Shown piece by piece: positions 33,999 to 42,398 of a DNA stretch of 64,000 nt. The stretch spans positions 806,001 to 870,000 of the forward strand of contig NZ_CP107905.1 in NCBI RefSeq assembly GCF_036014015.1. Direction: 5' to 3'. The notes beneath the pieces are model-generated. The model did not search any database, was not told where the DNA came from, and saw only the letters and a list, made by a program, of their open reading frames with translations. The position numbers were made by a program, and so were the translations under genes. The stretch is from Streptomyces sp. NBC_00457. Lineage in GTDB: Bacteria > Actinomycetota > Actinomycetes > Streptomycetales > Streptomycetaceae. Every line of letters starts with the position of its first letter. The first letter of the stretch is position 1.

Positions 33999-36455
33999 TT
34001 ATTTGATCCGCTCGAGAACGATCTCGCTCCAGACCTGCTTGCCGCCGCTGACCGGGACGGTCCCCCAGGACACCGACATGGCCTCGACGAGCAGGATGCC
34101 ACGGCCGCCGGTGGCCTCCCAACCGATGCTGGTCGGCTTGATCGGGCTGCGGGGCGAGGCGTCGGCGACCGCGACACGCAGCCGGTGGTTGACGAGGGTG
34201 AGGTCGAGGCGGACCCGGCCGTCGGTGTGCACCAGGGCGTTGGTGACCAGTTCGGAGACCACGAGCGCGACGGCGTCCTGTTCCTCGGTCACGCCCCAGG
34301 CGCGCAGGGTGCGCCGGGTGAAGCGGCGGGCGTGCCGGACGGCCTCGGGGACGCGCCACACCGTCCAGCTCTCCCGCAGCGGGCGGATGTCCATGCCGTC
34401 ATAGCGCAGCAGGAGCAGGGCCACGTCGTCGCTGCGGCGGGCGTTGCCGAGGAGGCCGTCGGCGACGAGGCCGAGGTGGGCGGGGTCGGAGCGGGCCAGG
34501 TCGCGGGCGAACCCTTCCATGCCCTCGTCGATGTCGGCGTCGACGGACTCGACCAGACCGTCCGTGGTGAGGGCGATCAGCGTGCCGGGCTGCAGTCGCA
34601 ACGGACTCATCGGGAACTCGGCCTGCTTCACCACGCCGAGCGGCGGGCCGCCCTCCGCCTCGGCGATCTCCGTACTGCCGTCCGGATGGCGCAGCACCGG
34701 CGGCAGATGGCCGGCGCGGACGCACCAGGCGGAGCCCTCCTCCATGTCGATGTCGACGTAGCAGCAGGTGGCGAAGAGGTCGGTCTCCAGCTCCATCAGG
34801 AGCCGGTTGGAGTGGGAGACCACGACGTCCGGCGGGTGGCCTTCGGCGGCGTAGGCGCGCAGTGCCGTACGCATCTGGCCCATGAGGGTGGCGGCGGCGG
34901 CGCTGTGGCCCTGGACGTCGCCGATGACGAGGGCCACATGGTTGTCGGGCATCGGGATCACGTCGTACCAGTCGCCGCCGAGCTCCAGTCCCGCGGTGCT
35001 GGGCAGGTAGCGGGCGACGGCTTCCGCGCCGGGCAACTGGGGCAGGCGGCGCGGCAGCAGCTGGCGCTGGAGCATGCCGACGAGTTCGTGCTCGGCGTCG
35101 AAGGCGCGGGCCCGCATCAGGGCCTGCCCGGCGAGGCCGGCGGAGGCGGTGAGCAGGGCACGTTCGTCGGGCCCGAAGTCGTGCGGGGTGTCCCAGCCGA
35201 TCAGACAGGCGCCGGCCATGCGGCCCGCCCCGGGCAGCGGCAGCACGGCGAGGCCGCCCGGGCCGACCTCGGCGAGCGCGGGTTCCAGCGCGGTACCGGC
35301 GGGCCAGATCTGGGCGCGGCCCTCGCGCAGGGCGGCGGCGAGGGTGGGCATCGCGCGCACGGGCGCGTCGGGCCACTCGGTGCGCCACTCGGTGCGCCAC
35401 ACCTCGGGCCAGGACTCCGGTTCGGGCGGGTCGAGGACGGTGACGACGAGCCGGTCCGCCTCCAGCTCGGCGAGCGCGATCCGGTCGGCCCGCAGCGGCC
35501 CGCGCAGCGCCGTCACCACGGCCTTGCCGACGTCGCGTACGGTCCCGGCGATGGCCAGCGCGGCTGCCAGCCGCTGGACGCGGGCCACGTCGGTGACGTC
35601 GGAGCGCAGCTTGGACGCGTCGGCGACGGTGCCGACGAGCCGGGCCGGGCGGCCCTCGCCGCCGGGCACCAGCCGGCCGCGCAGCCGCAGCCACTTCGGC
35701 GGGCCGGCCGGCTGCAGGACCCGGAACTCCAGCTCGCGCTCGCCGATGGACATGTGGTCGGCCTCGACGACGGACATCAGGGACGGCAGGTCCTCGGGGA
35801 CGGTCAGGCCCAGCAGGGTCTCGACGCGGCCGTCGAAGTCCGCCGGGTCGAGACCGAACAGCTCCAGGATGTCGTCGCCGATCTCCACGCGACCGCTGTC
35901 CATGGCGAGGCTGAACTCGCCCGAGGGCAGTTCGCCGCCTTCGGCGGACGCCGTCGGCACGGGCGAGACGACGGCGTCGGCGATCAGTTCGAGGCAGGCC
36001 CGGTCGTCGGTGTCGAAGCCGTCGGGGTTGTCACTCAGGGCGACGAGCGCGCCACCGCCGGCGCCGTGCACGGGCAGGGCGGCCAGGAAGAACTCCCGGG
36101 AGGGCACGCGCCGTGACTCGGCTCCCTCGGCGAGTTCCGGCGGGCCGAGCCATACGGCCTGCCCCAAGCGGTGGGCGTCGGCCACCGGGGACCGTCCGGA
36201 CACCGGATAGCTGTCGCGCAGTCCGTACAGCGTCCTGGGCACACCTGCCGACTCGACCAGGCACAGCGCTTCGCCGTCTCCGCTCGGGGTGTACACGGCG
36301 GCGAACGAGGCCCGCGCGAAGACGAGGATCTGTTCGAGGATCCGGCGCAGCCGGTCGGGGGACTCGGCATCGGCCGTCAGCGTCTTGAGGGCGGTTTCGG
36401 CACGCAGGGTTCGCGTGCCGCGTTCCGCATCGCCCTCAGTGACCACGTCCGTCAT
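33999..36455 (-). CDS. GAF-PAS-GAF-SpoIIE phosphatase with HATPase domain
   Basis: An 818-aa multidomain signalling protein. Order: N-terminal GAF (~40-165), PAS (~190-300), second GAF (~300-430), PP2C/SpoIIE phosphatase (~450-660; GGDWYDVIP, GDVQGHSAAAA, TTDGLVES) and a C-terminal histidine-kinase-like ATPase (~690-815; SELVTNALVHTDG, GGRGILL). It should both dephosphorylate a STAS anti-sigma antagonist and phosphorylate or bind a sigma-pathway partner. A 12-base unit encoding WRTE is duplicated around 35385 (WRTEWRTE). It is divergent, 172 bp away, from a second SpoIIE gene. Confidence 0.9.
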   Translation of the reverse strand: MTDVVTEGDAERGTRTLRAETALKTLTADAESPDRLRRILEQILVFARASFAAVYTPSGDGEALCLVESAGVPRTLYGLRDSYPVSGRSPVADAHRLGQAVWLGPPELAEGAESRRVPSREFFLAALPVHGAGGGALVALSDNPDGFDTDDRACLELIADAVVSPVPTASAEGGELPSGEFSLAMDSGRVEIGDDILELFGLDPADFDGRVETLLGLTVPEDLPSLMSVVEADHMSIGERELEFRVLQPAGPPKWLRLRGRLVPGGEGRPARLVGTVADASKLRSDVTDVARVQRLAAALAIAGTVRDVGKAVVTALRGPLRADRIALAELEADRLVVTVLDPPEPESWPEVWRTEWRTEWPDAPVRAMPTLAAALREGRAQIWPAGTALEPALAEVGPGGLAVLPLPGAGRMAGACLIGWDTPHDFGPDERALLTASAGLAGQALMRARAFDAEHELVGMLQRQLLPRRLPQLPGAEAVARYLPSTAGLELGGDWYDVIPMPDNHVALVIGDVQGHSAAAATLMGQMRTALRAYAAEGHPPDVVVSHSNRLLMELETDLFATCCYVDIDMEEGSAWCVRAGHLPPVLRHPDGSTEIAEAEGGPPLGVVKQAEFPMSPLRLQPGTLIALTTDGLVESVDADIDEGMEGFARDLARSDPAHLGLVADGLLGNARRSDDVALLLLRYDGMDIRPLRESWTVWRVPEAVRHARRFTRRTLRAWGVTEEQDAVALVVSELVTNALVHTDGRVRLDLTLVNHRLRVAVADASPRSPIKPTSIGWEATGGRGILLVEAMSVSWGTVPVSGGKQVWSEIVLERIK

Positions 36456-36627
36456 TACAGCGCGTATGGGGCGCGTGCGCAGCCCCTGTGACCGTTCGGC
36501 GGCTACGCGCCCTCCCCTGCGCGTGCCGCGCACCGCTCGTAGGGCTCTCGCCGTGCGCGACGGCCCGGCAGGAGAGAGATTTGATCCCGGGAACCCGTCC
36601 GCGCGGCCCTGCGAGGAGGTGGTCGGC

Positions 36628-38769
36628 GTGTCCGAGGGGCAGCAGCCGCCCGCACAGGCGCCGGCGGCCACCAGGACGCGGGTCGGCCGACCGCTGCTGT
36701 CGCTCGCGCTGGCCTCGATGATGGACGAGGTGCACGCGCACTCCGGCGCGGTGTATCTGCTGGCCGCCGACGAGCCGGTGCTGGAGATGGCGGTCATGGC
36801 GGGGCTGCCCCGGGCGTTCGCCGCCCCGTGGGAGCGGGTCGGCCTGAGCGCCCCCATCCCGGTGGCGGACGCGCTGCGGGAGCGGCGGCTGGTCTGGATC
36901 GGCGGCGAGGAGGACATGGCACGTCGCTATCCGCGCATCGCCGTGGTGCTCCCCTACCCGTTCGCACTGGCGGCGCTGCCGGTGGCGACGCCGACCACCC
37001 AGTACGGGGCCGTGTTCGTGACCTGGCCCGGGGCGCACGCACCTCAGCTGTCCGACCGGGAGCGGGATCACCTGACGGCCGCCTGCGACCGGCTCGCGGT
37101 ACGGCTGGAGCGTGCCGTGCAGGACAACCGCCCGCCCCATCCCGAGCCGGATCTGCTGTCGGCGCCGCTGCTCGGCGGCACGGCCGGCACGCTCGGCACG
37201 GTCGAGGCGGCGCGGATGGTGGCGCGGCTGCCGTACGGCCTGTGCTCGCTCGATCTGCACGGCCGGATCTGCTTCGCCAACGCGGCGGCCGCCGAGCTGA
37301 TCGGGAAGCCGGTGAGCGGGCTGCTGGGCACGCAGCTGTGGGCGGCGGTGCCCTGGCTGAACGACCCGGTGTACGAGGACCGCTACCGGGCGGCGCTGCT
37401 CAGCCAGCAGTCCACGTCGTTCGTGGCGCTGCGCCCGCCGGGCGACTGGCTGTCGTTCCGGCTGTATCCGAGTACGACGGGGCTGAGCGTGCGCATCAGC
37501 CGGGCGCGGGCCGTGGCCGAGATGAGCAGGGCCGGGACGCAGCCGGGCGGTGCGCCGTCCCGGCTGGTCACCATCTCCCAGGTGCTGAGCCTGGCCGGTG
37601 CGCTGACCGAGGCGGTGAGCGTGCAGGACGTGGTGCAGCTGGTCGCCGACGAGATCGCGCCGGCCGTGGGCTGCCAGGCCCTGGTGCTCCTCGGCTCGCG
37701 GGGCGGCCGGCTGCATGTGCTGGGGCATCGCGGCTATCCGGACCCGCACATCGTGGAGCGGTTCGACGGACTGCCGATGACCGAGCGGACGCCGGGCACA
37801 CACGCCCTGACCAGTGGGGTGCCGGCGTTCTTCGAGTCCCGGGAGCAACTGGAGCGCCTGTACCCGCTGCGGCAGGCGACCCCGGACGGCTTCGCTGCCT
37901 GGGCCTATCTGCCGCTGATCGCCTCCGGTCGGCCGGTGGGCACCTGTGTGCTCGCCTATGCCGAGCCGCACCCGTTTCCCGCCGACGAGCGGGCGGTGCT
38001 CAACAGTCTGGGCGGGCTGATCGCGCAGGCGCTGGAGCGGGCGCTGCTCTACGACGCCAAGCACCAGCTCGCCCACGGGCTGCAGGCGGCGCTGCTGCCG
38101 CACTCGCTGCCCCGGCTGCCCGGCATCGACGCCGCCGCGCGCTATCTGCCCGCGACCCGGGGCATGGAGATCGGCGGCGACTTCTACGACCTGGTGCCCA
38201 GCCTGCCGCTGGCTGCCGCGGTGATCGGGGACGTGCAGGGGCACAACGTCACGGCGGCGGGGCTGATGGGGCAACTGCGTACGGCCGTACGTGCGTACAC
38301 GGCCGTCGGGCAGGCCCCCGAGGAGGTCATGCGCAGCACCAACCGGCTGATGATCGACCTGGGTGCCGATCTGTTCGCCAGTTGTTTGTATCTGCGGCTC
38401 GATCCCGCGCGCGGGCGGGCCGTGATGGCGCGGGCGGGGCATCCGCCGCCGCTGCTGCGCCGGGCGGACGGCCGGGTCCGGGTGCTCGACCTGGCGGGCG
38501 GTCCGCTGCTGGGCATCGACGCGTCGGCCACGTATCCGACGACGGAGGTCGACCTCGCCCCCGGCTGTGTCCTCGTCCTGTACACCGACGGGCTGATCGA
38601 ATCCCCCGGCATCGACATCGAGGACGCCCTCGCCGATCTCGGGCAACGGCTCGGCGAGGCCGGCGACCTCCCCCTGGACGAGCTGGCGGACCGGCTCGTG
38701 GAACGGAGCGCGGCGACCGAGGAACGGCTGGACGACGTGGCGCTGCTGCTGTTGCGGGCACGGGAGTGA
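36628..38769 (+). CDS. GAF-PAS-GAF-SpoIIE phosphatase without HATPase
   Basis: A 713-aa relative of the divergent gene at 33999. GAF-like N-terminus (~15-150), PAS (~195-290, GLCSLDLHGRICFANAAAAE), second GAF (~315-470) and a SpoIIE/PP2C domain (~490-710; GGDFYDLVP, GDVQGHNVTAAG, YTDGLIESPG). It ends right after the phosphatase domain, so it lacks the kinase-like ATPase of its neighbour. GTG 36628 follows GAGGAGGT by seven bases. Likely dephosphorylates a STAS antagonist in response to redox, light or small-ligand cues sensed by GAF/PAS. Confidence 0.9.
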   Translation: MSEGQQPPAQAPAATRTRVGRPLLSLALASMMDEVHAHSGAVYLLAADEPVLEMAVMAGLPRAFAAPWERVGLSAPIPVADALRERRLVWIGGEEDMARRYPRIAVVLPYPFALAALPVATPTTQYGAVFVTWPGAHAPQLSDRERDHLTAACDRLAVRLERAVQDNRPPHPEPDLLSAPLLGGTAGTLGTVEAARMVARLPYGLCSLDLHGRICFANAAAAELIGKPVSGLLGTQLWAAVPWLNDPVYEDRYRAALLSQQSTSFVALRPPGDWLSFRLYPSTTGLSVRISRARAVAEMSRAGTQPGGAPSRLVTISQVLSLAGALTEAVSVQDVVQLVADEIAPAVGCQALVLLGSRGGRLHVLGHRGYPDPHIVERFDGLPMTERTPGTHALTSGVPAFFESREQLERLYPLRQATPDGFAAWAYLPLIASGRPVGTCVLAYAEPHPFPADERAVLNSLGGLIAQALERALLYDAKHQLAHGLQAALLPHSLPRLPGIDAAARYLPATRGMEIGGDFYDLVPSLPLAAAVIGDVQGHNVTAAGLMGQLRTAVRAYTAVGQAPEEVMRSTNRLMIDLGADLFASCLYLRLDPARGRAVMARAGHPPPLLRRADGRVRVLDLAGGPLLGIDASATYPTTEVDLAPGCVLVLYTDGLIESPGIDIEDALADLGQRLGEAGDLPLDELADRLVERSAATEERLDDVALLLLRARE

Positions 38770-38885
38770 GGGGGCTTCGCCGCCGCACCGGCACACCAGG
38801 CGGTGCGACCCTGCGCACAGGCGTCCGGTGCACCACAGTCCGGCCACGCACAGGCGGTTCGAGGCACCATGCGGTCCGCTCCCAC

Positions 38886-39033
38886 GCGCAGGCGTCCGAT
38901 GCACCACGCAGTCCGGCCCCACGCGCAGGCGTCCGATGCACCACGCAGTCCGGCCCCACGCACAGGCGTCCGATGCACCACGCAGTCCGGCCCCACGCAC
39001 AGGCGTCCGATGCACCACGCAGTCCGGCCCCAA
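38886..39033. repeat. Four tandem 37-bp repeats with degenerate flanks
   Basis: Four head-to-tail copies of a 37-bp unit (GCRCAGGCGTCCGATGCACC plus 17 more bases ending CCGGCCCCAC) differ at only one or two positions. Degenerate partial copies extend to about 38810 on the left and 39082 on the right. There are no spacers, so it is not a CRISPR. As 37 is not a multiple of three, the open frames through it rotate and are unlikely to be translated. A variable-number minisatellite. Confidence 0.9.
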
Positions 39034-39082
39034 GCGCAGGCAGCCCGGCCTGCGCACAGACGATCCGGCCCCACGCACAGGC

Positions 39083-39112
39083 GGTCCGGCCCTCCCGCCG
39101 GAGGGCCGGACC
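39083..39112. terminator. Perfect 12-bp stem, likely bidirectional terminator
   Basis: GGTCCGGCCCTC and its exact complement flank a six-base loop (CCGCCG). It lies between the SpoIIE gene (+) and the convergent S1 protease gene (-). It fits termination of both. Confidence 0.85.
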
Positions 39113-39182
39113 ACGTTCCTGCGGATCGGCTCGGATCTGTGCGCCGGAATGGGTGCGTCAGTTCACCGCCGGAATCGGTGCG

Positions 39183-40508
39183 TCAGTTCACGCCGACGCC
39201 GTTGCCGACGATCTCACCGAGGCCGTTGCCCGTACCCTCGGCGTTGCCGGCACCGGCTTCCTCACCGGCTCCGGCCTCTTCACCGGCACCGGCTTCCTCA
39301 CCGGCGCCCGCTTCCTCGCCCGCTCCGGCATCTTCACCGGCTCCGGCGTCCTCGCCGCCAGCGCCCGCTTCTTCGCCCGCGCCCGCACCGCCGCCCGCCG
39401 CGTCGCCGAGGGTCGCGCCGACCGCTTCCAGGGCGGTGGTGACCGGCTGGAAGAACGTCTCGCCGCCGACGGTGCAGTCACCGCTGCCGCCGGAGGTCAG
39501 GCCGACAGCGCTGCCGTCCTGGGTGAACATCGAGCCGCCGCTGTCGCCGGGCTCGGCGCAGACGTCGGTCTGGATGAGCCCGGTGACGGTGCCCTCCGGG
39601 TAGTTCACCGTGGCGTTGAGGCCGGTGACGGTGCCGTCGGCGAGACCGGTGGTGCTGCCCATCCGGAAGACTTCCTGACCGACGGCGGCTTCCGCGGCCT
39701 GGACGATCGGAACGGTCTGGTCGCCGAGGTTGACCTCGCTCGGGGCCTCGGTCGCCGGGTCGTCGTACTTGACGAGCGCGAAGTCGCCCTCGCCGGGGAA
39801 GACGGCCTGGTCGACGGTGGCGATCGGCGCCCCGGCCTCGGAGTCCGACCACGCCTCGGCCGCGACCCCGCAGTGACCCGCGGTGAGGAAGGCGGGGGTG
39901 CCGTCGCCCGCGGTGACGTTGAAGCCGAGGGAGCAGCGCGAGCCGTCGGCGAAAATGGCGTCGCCGCCCGACGCGAACGTCTTGAAGGTGCCGGCGGACT
40001 TCTTGATGGTCGCCATGTCTCCGCCCAGCTCCTGGACGGTCGACTCCAGTCTGTCCCAATTGGCGCCGGTGACCGTGGAGTCGGCGGTGACCTGGATCTT
40101 GTTGGTGCGCGGGTCGACGGCCCAGGCCGTGCCCGGGATGGTCGCCTCGGACTTCAGCGTCGCCGCGCCGGACTCCAGTTCGGCCATGCTGTTGTCGACC
40201 TGGCGGACCTCCGCGCCGGCCTTCTTGGCCTCCACGATCACGTTGTTGTTGTCGCCGACCACGTTGACGACCAGCTGCTGATCGGCTTCGTCGTAGTAGG
40301 AGCCGGCGAAGGCGTCGCCGAGCAGCCCGGCGAGCTGCGAGGCGAGATCCGAGGCGTCCGCCGCCTTCAGAGTCTTGGGCGCGGCGCTGTCCGACGCGCC
40401 GTCCTGGGACGCGTTCGCGTTGGGCAGCAGAATCGCGGCCGCGCCGAGCGCCACGACGCTGCCCGCCGCTATCGCGGCCTTGCGCTTCGGAATTCGCTTG
40501 TGACTCAA
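39183..40508 (-). CDS. Secreted S1 serine protease with acidic repeat tail
   Basis: A 441-aa streptogrisin/alpha-lytic-type protease. I start at TTG 40508 (MSHKRIPKRK) because GGGAGG lies nine bases upstream and a signal peptide follows directly (hydrophobic core, PNANAS cleavage region). A propeptide-like segment precedes the protease domain. The triad is visible as TAGHC (His), EGDFALVKYD (Asp) and GDSGGS (Ser). The last ~70 residues are a Gly/Ala/Glu tail with six-residue repeats (EEAGAG), encoded by 18-bp DNA repeats. It is divergent from the double-glycine peptide and exporter genes and may act with them extracellularly (inferred). Confidence 0.85.
   Translation of the reverse strand: MSHKRIPKRKAAIAAGSVVALGAAAILLPNANASQDGASDSAAPKTLKAADASDLASQLAGLLGDAFAGSYYDEADQQLVVNVVGDNNNVIVEAKKAGAEVRQVDNSMAELESGAATLKSEATIPGTAWAVDPRTNKIQVTADSTVTGANWDRLESTVQELGGDMATIKKSAGTFKTFASGGDAIFADGSRCSLGFNVTAGDGTPAFLTAGHCGVAAEAWSDSEAGAPIATVDQAVFPGEGDFALVKYDDPATEAPSEVNLGDQTVPIVQAAEAAVGQEVFRMGSTTGLADGTVTGLNATVNYPEGTVTGLIQTDVCAEPGDSGGSMFTQDGSAVGLTSGGSGDCTVGGETFFQPVTTALEAVGATLGDAAGGGAGAGEEAGAGGEDAGAGEDAGAGEEAGAGEEAGAGEEAGAGEEAGAGNAEGTGNGLGEIVGNGVGVN
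39246..39395 (-). repeat. 18-bp tandem repeats encoding the EEAGAG tail
   Basis: About eight imperfect 18-bp units encode (E/G)(E/D)AGAG hexapeptides at the C-terminus of the S1 protease. The stretch is in frame and highly acidic. Length variation by slippage would keep the reading frame. A nearby 25-bp duplication (39144-39166 and 39169-39191) spans the stop codon. Confidence 0.85.
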
Positions 40509-41257
40509 ACTTCTCGACCTCCCGGGGACGGGGTCTGTGCTGCCGTGCGGCAACTGTTGGGGCGCCTGGATGGCCATGGGTACGCAGCGGGCGCTCGGGG
40601 CGTTCAATTCCGCTTACGGGCTACGCCGATTCGGCCACGGTCGGCGCCGTGCGCGCCGGCGCCGGCCTTCGCTCCCTGGGCCCCCGAACTGGGCCTCTCC
40701 ATGGAGACGTTGGGCGGCGCGGATGTCTTGATCGAATCGGTGGTGACCAAGCTGGGCCGCCGGATGGCGTTCGCCGACACGTACGCCCTACTGGGCTGAC
40801 ACGTTCAGTATTCGATCAATTACGGTCTGCTTGGAATCACGATCGGAATCCCGGCTTCAGCGAATCTGCACATTGAATACGCAACCAAGTCACCGTGGTC
40901 GAGGGTTCTGCACATACCCGCGCCCCCCGGCACGCCTTTGTGGCCGGAGTGTCGGATTCTGCCGCGCGACCGGAAGGGGGTCGCGCGCGCCGATGCGGTG
41001 CCGGATGTGAAGAACTCGCCGCCGAGCCGTGCGCACGCCTGCACGGAACTGTGCTTGTGGGACTCAAGTGTCCTGGTGAGGCCACTGGTTGATTGGAAGC
41101 CCACGGTGGCCGCGTGCTTTGATCCGTTGCACCGCGGGGGCCGCGAAGGGACCCCGGAAACGGGTGCCCGGCACCTGCGGTTCGCGGCCTTCGGTCTGTC
41201 CCCAGAAGGGGGCCGCTTCCCCCCTTGTGAAATATCCATACGAAGGGAAGTTCCATC
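40509..41257. other. 749-bp region between protease and peptide genes
   Basis: No convincing gene. It must carry the divergent promoters of the protease and the peptide operon. A 32-codon frame at 40701-40799 (METLGGADVLIESV...) has good codon bias but no ribosome-binding site and may be a gene remnant. Close to the peptide gene, AAGGGGG at 41206 pairs with CCCCCTT at 41220 in a short hairpin within the likely 5' leader. GC content drops around 40800-40890. Confidence 0.4.
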
Positions 41258-41473
41258 ATGAACTCCACCCCCCAGGTTGAGACCGTCGAGATCTCCGACG
41301 CCGAGCTGGACAACGTCTCCGGCGGTCTGTCCGTGAACGCCCTTGGCACCGTCACCGGCATCGTGGACGGCATTGCTCCGGTTTCCGGCCTGGTCGACAC
41401 GGTCGTCGGCACCGTCGAGGGCGCCACCGGCCTGAACACCGCGCCGGTCACCAGCCTGGTCGCCGGTCTCTGA
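41258..41473 (+). CDS. Double-glycine precursor peptide (bacteriocin-like)
   Basis: A 71-aa ribosomal precursor. ATG 41258 follows GAAGGGAAG by seven bases. Residues 1-23 form an acidic leader (VETVEISDAELDNVSGG) with the EL..(V/L)SGG pattern recognised by C39 peptidases. Cleavage after Gly23 would release 48 residues: ten Val, eight Gly, seven Thr, six Leu, and no Cys, Lys, Arg, His, Phe, Tyr or Trp; net charge about -3. Loose repeats are visible (TGIVDGIAPV, SGLVDTVVGTV, TGLNTAPV, TSLVAGL). A secretion protein and two NHLM-type ABC transporters follow directly. Unmodified bacteriocin, or a self-assembling surface peptide, are the options. Confidence 0.85.
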   Translation: MNSTPQVETVEISDAELDNVSGGLSVNALGTVTGIVDGIAPVSGLVDTVVGTVEGATGLNTAPVTSLVAGL

Positions 41474-41591
41474 TCGCAGCCTGTGCCGCAGAGTCCCGGA
41501 GCCGTACACCGGTTCCGGGGCTCTCGGATGCCATCCTTCAGCCGGTTCGGGAGAGCCGGTCCGTTGTCGTTTGCAGGTGAGGGAAAGTTCC

Positions 41592-42398
41592 GTGCAGTTC
41601 CGCCAGCAGGCCCTCGCCAAGCTCCAATCGCCGGAGGAACTCGACCTTCCGGTGCGTTTCGCCCGCCCTCAGGGCTGGCTCGTCCTCTCCGTGACGGTGA
41701 TCGTCATGGCGGCCGCCTCGGTGTGGGCGGTGACCGGCTCGGTGGCCTCCACGGTCAGCGCGCCCGCCATCCTCACGCACGGACAGGGCAGTTACATCCT
41801 GCAGAGCCCGGTCGCCGGCCAGGTCACCGCGATCCTCGCCGAGGAGGGCGAGCGGCTGCCCGCGAACTCGCCGGTGCTGAAGGTCCGTACAAGTGAGGGC
41901 GACACCGTCGTCCGCACCATCGCCGCCGGCCGGCTCACCGCGCTCGCCGCCACCATCGGGCAGATCATCTCCACCGGCGCGAACGTCGCCGCCGTAGAGA
42001 AGGTCGCCCGTGCCAAGGACCCGCTGTACGCGACGGTCTACGTGCCCGCCGAGAACGCGGCCTCCATCCCCGAGAACGCGGCTGTCGACCTCACCGTCCA
42101 GTCCGTGCCGACCCAGGAGTACGGCGTGCTGCGCGGCCATGTGAAGTCGGTGGACCGCTCCGCGCAGTCGGCGCAGCAGATCGCCGCGTTCCTCGGGGAC
42201 AGCCAGCTGGGCGAGCAGTTCACCAAGGACGGCAGGCCGGTGGCCGTGCTGGTCAGGCTCGACAAGAAGAAGAGCACGAAGAGCGGTTACAAGTGGTCGT
42301 CCGCGGACGGTCCGCCGTTCGCCCTCACCTCCATGACCGCGGCCGAAGGCCAGATCCGGCTGGACGATCAGCGTCCCGTGGATTGGCTGCTGCCGTGA
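41592..42398 (+). CDS. NHLM-type peptide secretion protein (HlyD-like)
   Basis: A 268-aa membrane-fusion-type protein. The N-terminus (QFRQQALAKLQSPEELDLPV) matches the characteristic start of NHLM bacteriocin system secretion proteins, followed by one transmembrane helix (about 30-50) and a periplasmic-type biotinyl-lipoyl-like hairpin (SPVAGQVTAILAEEGERL). GTG 41592 follows GAGGGAAAGTTCC, almost the same leader as the peptide gene. It overlaps the C39 transporter start (GTGA). In a Gram-positive it probably forms an extracellular adaptor for the ABC exporters. Confidence 0.85.
   Translation: MQFRQQALAKLQSPEELDLPVRFARPQGWLVLSVTVIVMAAASVWAVTGSVASTVSAPAILTHGQGSYILQSPVAGQVTAILAEEGERLPANSPVLKVRTSEGDTVVRTIAAGRLTALAATIGQIISTGANVAAVEKVARAKDPLYATVYVPAENAASIPENAAVDLTVQSVPTQEYGVLRGHVKSVDRSAQSAQQIAAFLGDSQLGEQFTKDGRPVAVLVRLDKKKSTKSGYKWSSADGPPFALTSMTAAEGQIRLDDQRPVDWLLP

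Noticed and set aside
38770..39114. Minus-strand open frames through the 37-bp repeats
   Set aside because: The composition is Cys/Arg/Gly-rich and rotates frame with each 37-bp unit; no start signal or family.
38770..39182. Possible CRISPR array
   Set aside because: The 37-bp units are directly adjacent with no spacers, and no cas genes are nearby; this is a tandem minisatellite.
36828..40799. Very long (over 1300 codons) open frame on the plus strand
   Set aside because: It runs out of frame through the SpoIIE gene, the tandem repeats and antisense to the S1 protease. It is an artefact of high GC.
40701..40799. 32-codon frame METLGGADVLIESV...
   Set aside because: Good codon bias but no ribosome-binding site and no recognised family; noted only within the intergenic entry.
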